Assembly (NCBI RefSeq): GCF_001440395.1
Contig: NZ_LLXZ01000222.1
Location: 1 to 46,337 of the forward strand
Length of the DNA stretch: 46,337 nucleotides
DNA from: Bradyrhizobium jicamae
GTDB lineage: Bacteria; Pseudomonadota; Alphaproteobacteria; Rhizobiales; Xanthobacteraceae
Direction of reading: 5' to 3'
The first letter of the stretch is position 1; every line of letters starts with the position of its first letter. A model generated the notes under the pieces. That model had not been told where the DNA came from and ran no database searches. It saw only the letters and a program-made list of their open reading frames with translations. The position numbers were made by a program, and so were the translations under genes. Below are positions 41,104-46,337 of this stretch, one piece after another.

Positions 41104-42237
41104 TCAGGACAACGCAATCGTGCCCAGACGCGCCACGACGGCGTCGATCTCGTCAGCTGTGGTGTGCTTTCCCAGGCTGAAGCGGATCGCTCCCATTCCG
41201 ATCCGTTCTGGCACGCGCATCGCCGCGAGAACGGGCGAGAGCTCGATCTGCCCCGAATGGCACGCCGAACCCGTCGATGCCGCCACATTGCGCAACTGGC
41301 CCAGAATGTCCGCACCGATCCTGCCGACGAATGACACGTTGAGAGTGTTCGGCAAACGATGCGTGGGATGGCCGTTGAGCGCGACGCCTTCGTTGAACCT
41401 GTCTTGCAGCGCCCTCCACAGGCGATCACGCAGGGCCTCTACGTGCCTCATAGGGGCAAGGTCAGCCGCTAGTGCACAGGCAGTCCCAAGCCCGACTGCC
41501 AGCAGGGCGCTCTCGGTCCCGGCGCGTCGGCCCGATTCATGACCCGCGCCGTGGATCAACGGCTCAAGCTCAAGGCCTCGCCTGATATACAGCGCGCCGA
41601 CGCCCTTTGGAGCGTAGAGCTTATGACCGGCGATTGTCAGCATATCGACACCGAGCTCGTTCACCTTGGTCGGGATTTTTCCGACCGATTGGGCTGCATC
41701 GGTATGAAAACGGATTCCATGCTGACGAGCGATCGCGCCGATTTCCGCGATCGGCTGTATGGTACCGACTTCGTTGTTGGCATGCATGATGCTGATCAGC
41801 AGCGTCTGCGGAGTGATGGCGCGCCGCACGTCCTCTGGATCGATCAAGCCTGTCCCGTCCGCCGGTATGTACGTGACCGAGCCGCCAAACCGTTCGAGAA
41901 ACCGGCAGGGCGCAAGAACGGCGGGATGCTCAATGGCCGAGGTGATGATGTGCGTCCCTGGGCGGTTCAGCTCGAAGAACGTGCCCTCGATTGCCAGGTT
42001 GTTTGCTTCGCTGCCACCGCTGGTGAATACGATCTCGTCAGGTGCAGCCCCGAGGAGTGTGGCGACCTGGCTGCGAGCCCGATCCAGCGCGGCCTTCGCC
42101 GGCGCGCTGGCCCAATGGCCGCTGGACGGATTGCCGAACGCGTCGTCCAGAAATGGCCGCATCGCCTCCGCCACGGCTGGATCAACCGGTGTGCTCGCGT
42201 TGTAATCGAGATAGATCGGCCGCATCGTCGCCGTCAT
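41104..42237 (-). CDS. Cysteine desulfurase (NifS/IscS-like)
   Basis: A 377-residue PLP-dependent enzyme that removes sulfur from cysteine, forming a persulfide on its active-site Cys. Motifs are YLDYNASTPVDP, FTSGGSEANNLAIEG, MHANNEVGTIQPIAEI, the PLP Lys206 in TIAGHKLYAPKG, and the active Cys326 in STGSACHSGQIELSP, in a loop that differs from the IscS consensus (SSGSACTSA). No IscU or SufU scaffold gene is near, so it is unlikely to be a housekeeping Fe-S cluster gene. Its ATG overlaps the stop of the GFA gene (ATGA), coupling it to the cluster. Confidence 0.92.
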   Translation of the reverse strand: MTATMRPIYLDYNASTPVDPAVAEAMRPFLDDAFGNPSSGHWASAPAKAALDRARSQVATLLGAAPDEIVFTSGGSEANNLAIEGTFFELNRPGTHIITSAIEHPAVLAPCRFLERFGGSVTYIPADGTGLIDPEDVRRAITPQTLLISIMHANNEVGTIQPIAEIGAIARQHGIRFHTDAAQSVGKIPTKVNELGVDMLTIAGHKLYAPKGVGALYIRRGLELEPLIHGAGHESGRRAGTESALLAVGLGTACALAADLAPMRHVEALRDRLWRALQDRFNEGVALNGHPTHRLPNTLNVSFVGRIGADILGQLRNVAASTGSACHSGQIELSPVLAAMRVPERIGMGAIRFSLGKHTTADEIDAVVARLGTIALS

Positions 42238-42620
42238 TTGCCTTGCTCGTTGTGGTCAAGCCGCAGCCAGGGCAATTGCTCGTTAGCGAAGAAATGTCTC
42301 CCCGGTTGGAGGTCTGCCGCCCGGTCGAAGGCACCAACGTGATAGTGCGTCTCCGCCGGAAAATGCACGGTAGCGCAGGTCAGCGTCGAGCCGCAGCGGG
42401 CACAGAAGCCGCGCGTCGTTCCCGGCGATGATTTGAACGTCGTGATGACGCCTTCGATCACTGTGACGGAGTCGTTCTCGAACCCAACGAATACGCTGAC
42501 TGGGGCTCCGGAATGGCGACGACAGCTACTGCAGTGACACCAGAAGACCCCCTTTGGCTGGCCACGTGCTTCGAAACGCACCGCGCCGCAGAGGCAACGT
42601 CCTGAATAGGTTTCGCTCAC
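42234..42620 (-). CDS. GFA/CENP-V family zinc protein
   Basis: A 128-residue protein of the glutathione-dependent formaldehyde-activating-enzyme family. Zinc-binding cysteines are in GRCLCGAVRFEA, FWCHCSSCRRHSG and GFCARCGSTLTC. Despite the family name most members do not act on formaldehyde; binding of glutathione or other thiol adducts is plausible. A GTG at 42620 with GGGAG upstream is the best start. It starts inside the last bases of the MFS gene (42617-42620) and ends overlapping the desulfurase start. Confidence 0.9.
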   Translation of the reverse strand: MSETYSGRCLCGAVRFEARGQPKGVFWCHCSSCRRHSGAPVSVFVGFENDSVTVIEGVITTFKSSPGTTRGFCARCGSTLTCATVHFPAETHYHVGAFDRAADLQPGRHFFANEQLPWLRLDHNEQGK

Positions 42621-43876
42621 GTTCGTGCTCCCGGTCTGCCCTCCATGGCGACGGCGACGACCACCCCGGACAGAAAGGTCAGCGCGCCGATCATTCCGAT
42701 CGCCCATGCCATGCCGAGCAGGTCGGCGATCAGGCCGGCCGCAAGCGCACCGATCGCGTAACCGAGATCACGCCAGAAGCGGTAGACGCTGAGCGAGCGT
42801 GCGCGCCAGCTTGGATGCGAAGCGTCGGAGACCGCAGCGATCAGGCTCGGGTACACCATGGCCGTGCCAAGTCCGAGAAGCAGGCTGCCGGCCAGCCACC
42901 ATTCGAAATGGCTTGTTGCAGCGGTCAGGAATAGACCCGCGGCCTGCACCCACATGCCGGCAACGATCAGCCCTTTGCGGCCCCAGCGATCGGAAAGAGG
43001 GCCCGTAGCGATCTGCAGGATGCCCCACGTGGCCGGATAGACGGCCTTCAATATGCCGATCCGATCGACGTGGAGCCCGAACGAGGCAAAGAACAGCGGG
43101 AAGATTCCCCAGCTCATTCCGTCGTTGAGATTGTTGACGAGTCCGGCCTGTGACGCTGCAAACAGATTGCGATCCCTGATCGAGGTGAGAAGAAATATCT
43201 CGCGGAAGCTGATCGGAACTGATTGCTGCGTATGGGCCGCCGTTTCCAGTCGAACATGCTCGCGCGTATCGTTCACCAGCAAGATCGAGAGCGCCGTGCC
43301 AAGAACCGCATAGGCAACACCAAGATATATCGGCGCCGGCCGCAGGCCGTATTTCGAGGCCAGATACCCAGTGAGGAAAGCGGTCACACCCACCGCAAGG
43401 TAGCCTGCGAATTCGTTCAGACCGACGGCAAGTCCCCGTGACTTTGGCCCGACCAGATCGATTTTCATGATCACCGTCATCGACCAGGCAAGACCCTGGT
43501 TGATGCCGAGGAGAGCATTTGCTGCGATGACCCATCCCCAGCTCGGCGCCCACATGATCATGAACGGCACCGGCAGGCCGATCAGCCAGCCGAGGATCAG
43601 AACACGTTTGCGTCCCCAGGCGTCGGCGAGCTGGCCCGAGACCAGGTTGGCGCACGCTTTCACGACGCCGAAGCTGACGATGAAGGAAACGACGAGCGTC
43701 GTCGAACTGATCTTGAACTCCTCGGAGCCAATCAGGGGCACGACCGTCCGCTCGATTCCGACCATCCCGCCGACGAAGGCGTTGATCAGGACGAGTAAGG
43801 CGAACTGCGGCCAGTTCTCTTTCAGCCCCAGTCGGACGGACGAGGCAGTCTGTGGACCGCTTACGGCCTCGGTCAT
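42617..43876 (-). CDS. MFS transporter
   Basis: A 419-residue major facilitator protein with twelve membrane helices. The A-loop motif is QLADAWGRKRVLILG and its second-half counterpart GPLSDRWGRKGLIVAG. Other landmarks are LLGINQGLAWSMTVIMK and AGLVNNLNDGMSWGIFPLFF. Substrate unknown; given the neighbours, export or import of a sulfur-containing compound is an inference. The ATG at 43876 is used. It follows the MBL gene after only four bases and overlaps the GFA gene by four bases, so the four leftward genes form one operon. Confidence 0.92.
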   Translation of the reverse strand: MTEAVSGPQTASSVRLGLKENWPQFALLVLINAFVGGMVGIERTVVPLIGSEEFKISSTTLVVSFIVSFGVVKACANLVSGQLADAWGRKRVLILGWLIGLPVPFMIMWAPSWGWVIAANALLGINQGLAWSMTVIMKIDLVGPKSRGLAVGLNEFAGYLAVGVTAFLTGYLASKYGLRPAPIYLGVAYAVLGTALSILLVNDTREHVRLETAAHTQQSVPISFREIFLLTSIRDRNLFAASQAGLVNNLNDGMSWGIFPLFFASFGLHVDRIGILKAVYPATWGILQIATGPLSDRWGRKGLIVAGMWVQAAGLFLTAATSHFEWWLAGSLLLGLGTAMVYPSLIAAVSDASHPSWRARSLSVYRFWRDLGYAIGALAAGLIADLLGMAWAIGMIGALTFLSGVVVAVAMEGRPGART

Positions 43877-43880
43877 GAGA

Positions 43881-44621
43881 TCAGACCGCTGCTGCCGCCG
43901 TGCCTGAATTTGCCGCCCTGATCTTCGCGGCTTCCGGTGGTGCCGGCGGAATCTCGGCGACCATGAACCGGACAAACTCGGCTTCGTCCTCGATCGTGAA
44001 CGCCTGATTGTGCCGCTTCTCGAAGCCGATCGCGGAGGATGGCTTGCCGCTCAGGCGGCGACCGCAGACCGAGCCCGCATAGGCGCCCGGCAGCACCTCA
44101 ACGTAGTCAGGAAGCTCCTTCAGCCTTCGCACGCTCTTGAACAATTGCCTCGCGCCTTCCTCCGCGCTCGCCGCAAGTTCGGTGCGGCCGAGATCGCCGA
44201 CCATGAGCGTGTGTCCGGTGAAGACGAACCAGGGCTCGTTGGCGCGGGTTCGGTCCGTCACAAGGATGCAGATGTGCTCGGGCGTGTGACCCGGGGTGTG
44301 CATCACGGTGGCGGAGACGTTGCCTAGCGGAAGAACCTCCCCGTCGCTCACCGCCTTGTACGGAAACGATACGCCAGCCTTCGTGGAGAGCACGTATTCG
44401 GCTCCCGCTGCGGCCGCGAGCGCGCGGCCCGCCGACAGGTGATCGGCATGGACATGGGTGTCGATGACGTAGTGTATCCGCATCCCGGCATTGTCGGCGG
44501 CCTGTAGGTAGGGCTGAATATCGCCGACCGGGTCAACGACCGCCCCGGTGGCCTTGCCGCCGCAGCCGAAAAGGTAGGAGATACCGACTGGATCGCTATG
44601 CAAGAACTGGCGGAGAATCAT
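43881..44621 (-). CDS. MBL-fold protein, persulfide-dioxygenase-like with altered metal site
   Basis: A 246-residue metallo-beta-lactamase-fold protein nearest to the ETHE1/Blh persulfide dioxygenases. The primary motif IDTHVHADHLSAGR (residues 55-61) and HTPGHTPEH (His112) are present. The usual Asp ligand in FTGD is His137 (FTGHTLMVGDLGRTEL), and the next metal His in PGH/PAH is replaced by Ala180 (LPGAYAGSVCGR). Iron in ETHE1 uses two His and one Asp, so this site would be three His. The ATG at 44621 has GAGGGAG upstream. First gene of the leftward operon, divergent from the ArsR-rhodanese gene, 73 bases apart. Confidence 0.85.
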   Translation of the reverse strand: MILRQFLHSDPVGISYLFGCGGKATGAVVDPVGDIQPYLQAADNAGMRIHYVIDTHVHADHLSAGRALAAAAGAEYVLSTKAGVSFPYKAVSDGEVLPLGNVSATVMHTPGHTPEHICILVTDRTRANEPWFVFTGHTLMVGDLGRTELAASAEEGARQLFKSVRRLKELPDYVEVLPGAYAGSVCGRRLSGKPSSAIGFEKRHNQAFTIEDEAEFVRFMVAEIPPAPPEAAKIRAANSGTAAAAV

Positions 44622-44655
44622 GGACTTGCACTCCCTCATGAGAAACGCTAGATAC

Positions 44656-44686
44656 ATTCAATCGATCTGCTGAATGATATATTGAA
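44656..44686. promoter_or_regulatory. Candidate operator in the divergent MBL / ArsR-rhodanese gap
   Basis: The 73-base gap between divergent starts contains ATTCA (44656-44660) mirrored by TGAAT (44671-44675), and TTCAAT (44657-44662) mirrored by ATTGAA (44681-44686), so several TTCA/TGAA half-sites are available. This is where the ArsR-rhodanese protein would bind to control both directions. The exact dyad is not clear. Confidence 0.45.
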
Positions 44687-44694
44687 GGAGCGCC

Positions 44695-45363
44695 GTGTCA
44701 AGCTCGGGACCGAAACAGGCGATCTATGAAAACCTTGCCCAGGTGGCGCAGGCGCTCGGCCATGCTCACCGGCTTGAACTCCTGGAGCACCTTGCGCAGG
44801 GGATCCGCACCGTCGAGGAGCTGTCGGCTCGGGCACATCTGACCTTCGCCAATACGTCGCGGCACCTGCAGATCCTGAGGCGCGCGCGTCTCGTCGAGAC
44901 CGAGCGTCGCGGCAAACACATCCTCTATCGTCTCGCCGGCGACGCCGAAGTGGTCACGCTGATCAAAGCGCTGGGGCGCGTGGGTGAACGGAATGTCGCC
45001 GAGATCGGTCGTGTTGTGTCCGATTACTTCCAGGCCCGTGATGCGCTTGAGCCCGTCTCGCGTGACGATCTGGTCGCGCGATTGCGGGACGACCTGGTTA
45101 CGTTGCTCGACGTGCGCCCCGAGGATGAGTTCGCGCTTGGCCATCTCCCGGGAGCGCTCAACATTCCGCTGGCCGAACTGGAAAGACGTTTGGGCGAACT
45201 GTCAAAAGGCCGTGAAGTGATTGCGTACTGCCGCGGGCCCTATTGCGTTCTTTCGTTCGAAGCCGTGTCGGCACTGAGGGCGCGCGGTTATCGCGTTCGC
45301 CGGCTTGAGGACGGTTACCCGGAATGGAAAGCCGCCGGCCTGCCGGTCGAATCCGTGGCTTGA
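44695..45363 (+). CDS. ArsR-rhodanese fusion regulator
   Basis: A 222-residue two-domain protein. Residues 10-95 are an ArsR-type winged helix (ALGHAHRLELLEHLAQGIRT, TFANTSRHLQILRRARLV). Residues about 122-220 are a rhodanese (LLDVRPEDEFALGHLPGALN, then the active loop YCRGPYCVLS). The only cysteines are Cys179 and Cys184 in that loop; the DNA-binding domain has none, unlike the two-Cys persulfide sensors SqrR/BigR. Persulfide formation on the loop could thus be the signal, which is inference. The start is GTG at 44695 with AAGGAG four bases upstream. Confidence 0.92.
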   Translation: MSSSGPKQAIYENLAQVAQALGHAHRLELLEHLAQGIRTVEELSARAHLTFANTSRHLQILRRARLVETERRGKHILYRLAGDAEVVTLIKALGRVGERNVAEIGRVVSDYFQARDALEPVSRDDLVARLRDDLVTLLDVRPEDEFALGHLPGALNIPLAELERRLGELSKGREVIAYCRGPYCVLSFEAVSALRARGYRVRRLEDGYPEWKAAGLPVESVA

Positions 45364-45384
45364 GACAGGTCGATCAGGTGCATC

Positions 45385-46209
45385 ATGGATGATAAGCCTC
45401 ATCGCGCGGATCCCGCGTGGCCGATCGTTGGCGTCAAGGATCACAAGGCGCCCTCGGTTTTCCGACCTGAATCCCTGTTGAGGGAGGCACGCCGGCAGAG
45501 GCGGTTGCCGCTCGTCGCTGTGCCCGAAATCTGCGTGCTCGATCCGGACGGTGACGTCGTCCGCCACCTCAAGCGGACCGGCGCCGGCCGCATCCATGAA
45601 GGTTGGGCCTGCTATCACACCGAGCTCCTTGCCTTCGATCTCGACGGCATCGGCGAGATCGGCATCGTCGGCTGCGCGGTCGGGGCACCCTTCGCCGTCC
45701 TGGTCGCCGAGCAGCTCTTCGCGTCGGGCTGCCGGTTGCTCGTCAGCATCACCTCGGCGGGTCAGATCAATCCCATCGGACCGACACCCTATTTCGTCCT
45801 GATCGACCGCGCGCTGCGCGACGAGGGGACGAGTTATCACTACCTTCCTGGCTCGACTTTCGCTGCAGCACCCGACATGTCGCTTCTCGATCGCGTCGAG
45901 CGGGCGGGCCGATCGCTGCCGGAGAAGTTGCATCGCGGTTCGACCTGGACAACGGATGCCCCCTATCGGGAAACCGAAGCGGCGATCGTGCGGGCGCGCG
46001 ATCTAGGAACGCTTGCGGTCGAGATGGAAGCCGCCGCTCTTTATGCCTTTAGCGCTACGAGTGGCCATTCCCTCGTCTGCTTTGCGCATGTCACAAATTC
46101 GATGGCGCAAACGGAGGGCGATTTTGAGAAGGGTGAGGCTGACGGCGCCAAGGCAACCCTTGCTGTCGTCGCAGCAGCCGCGCGCGGCTGGCGAAGTTAT
46201 GAGCCATGA
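45385..46209 (+). CDS. Nucleoside phosphorylase-like protein
   Basis: A 274-residue protein of the PNP/UDP phosphorylase superfamily. IGIVGCAVGAPFAVLVAEQL is the phosphate-binding glycine region, LLVSITSAGQI the second strand, WTTDAPYRETEA a substrate loop and VEMEAAALYAFS (residues 212-220) the ribose-binding Glu region. It cleaves the glycosidic bond of nucleosides; in a sulfur context 5'-methylthioadenosine or S-adenosylhomocysteine would be attractive substrates, but this is guesswork. It begins 22 bases after the ArsR-rhodanese gene, same strand, so it is probably in that operon. Confidence 0.85.
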   Translation: MDDKPHRADPAWPIVGVKDHKAPSVFRPESLLREARRQRRLPLVAVPEICVLDPDGDVVRHLKRTGAGRIHEGWACYHTELLAFDLDGIGEIGIVGCAVGAPFAVLVAEQLFASGCRLLVSITSAGQINPIGPTPYFVLIDRALRDEGTSYHYLPGSTFAAAPDMSLLDRVERAGRSLPEKLHRGSTWTTDAPYRETEAAIVRARDLGTLAVEMEAAALYAFSATSGHSLVCFAHVTNSMAQTEGDFEKGEADGAKATLAVVAAAARGWRSYEP

Positions 46210-46337
46210 CCGGTTATGGCCCTTACCTGGCGGCCGGGCGAGATCGAGAAGCAAGGGTAGTTTGCTGGATCGGATAGGCGGTTGTTCGCGAACTCCCGCT
46301 CGTGATGCTGTGGACGGCTCCTCCACGGGCACGAGAG

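Noticed and set aside
40737..41429. 230-residue minus-strand frame across the methyltransferase and desulfurase ends
   Set aside because: It runs across two well-supported genes in other frames and shows no domain.
44671..44690. TATATT as -10 box for the ArsR-rhodanese gene
   Set aside because: Transcription would start within a few bases of the GTG and remove the strong ribosome binding site AAGGAG, so it is more likely part of an operator or a promoter for the other strand.
46003..46332. 109-residue minus-strand frame at the right edge
   Set aside because: Mostly opposite the nucleoside phosphorylase-like gene; the last 128 bases of the window show no gene I can support.
1..46337. Mobile element, prophage or tRNA integration site
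   Set aside because: No transposase, integrase, phage gene or tRNA was recognised; the only insertion-like feature is the DUF559 unit.

Overview
The window is a GC-rich chromosomal stretch of an alphaproteobacterium, most likely Bradyrhizobium or a close relative. This rests on the protein sequences, the short intergenic palindromic repeats, the block zapA / 6S RNA / ygfA next to tkt-gap-pgk-fba, and the many TetR, SRPBCC, DoxX and MAPEG genes. No phage, transposase, CRISPR array, rRNA or tRNA was seen. Genes are densely packed, and several pairs share ATGA- or GTGA-type start/stop overlaps.

Region by region. 1-3.1 kb: the 3' end of cobT, a Kef-type K+/H+ antiporter and a secreted ClpP-like protein. 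3.2-7.05 kb: two small-protein groups, VOC/SRPBCC/DoxX and an ECF sigma factor with its YCII partner, separated by a secreted Cys-rich protein. 7.5-11.8 kb: a GhrA-type reductase, a TetR/GST divergent pair, a TetR/NTF2-like operon with a clear palindromic operator, and ybgC. 11.8-17.5 kb: a Tat-exported phosphoesterase, a protein of unknown function with an internal duplication, the Holliday-junction genes ruvC, ruvA and ruvB (a deaminase gene and a repeat lie between ruvA and ruvB), and a YebC regulator. 17.7-21.1 kb: two tandem soluble chemoreceptor-like proteins and a possible relic of a third. 21.4-25.1 kb: a three-subunit molybdenum hydroxylase of PaoABC type. 25.2-28.9 kb: a secreted protein, a YmdB phosphodiesterase, 5-formyl-THF cyclo-ligase, a probable 6S RNA, a DUF559 gene flanked by repeats, zapA and a DUF4164 coiled-coil gene. 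29.2-38.7 kb: the central carbon run tkt, gap, pgk, class II fba, class I fba, a ThiE-like gene, a Sel1-repeat protein and an inositol monophosphatase. 38.8-41.1 kb: an ArsR-SRPBCC-MAPEG operon with a tandem operator, then a methyltransferase. 41.1-46.2 kb: a divergent cluster around an ArsR-rhodanese fusion regulator. On one side are a metallo-beta-lactamase-fold protein, an MFS transporter, a GFA-family protein and a cysteine desulfurase; on the other is a nucleoside phosphorylase-like protein.

The most promising candidate for an undescribed system is this last cluster. It looks like a sulfur or persulfide handling unit whose regulator has its only cysteines in the rhodanese domain and whose MBL enzyme has unusual metal-site residues. 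Second-tier leads are the paired soluble receptors, the tkt leader with alternative inverted repeats, and the DUF559 gene beside 6S RNA. Functional names come from reading motifs and family resemblance; no database search was run.
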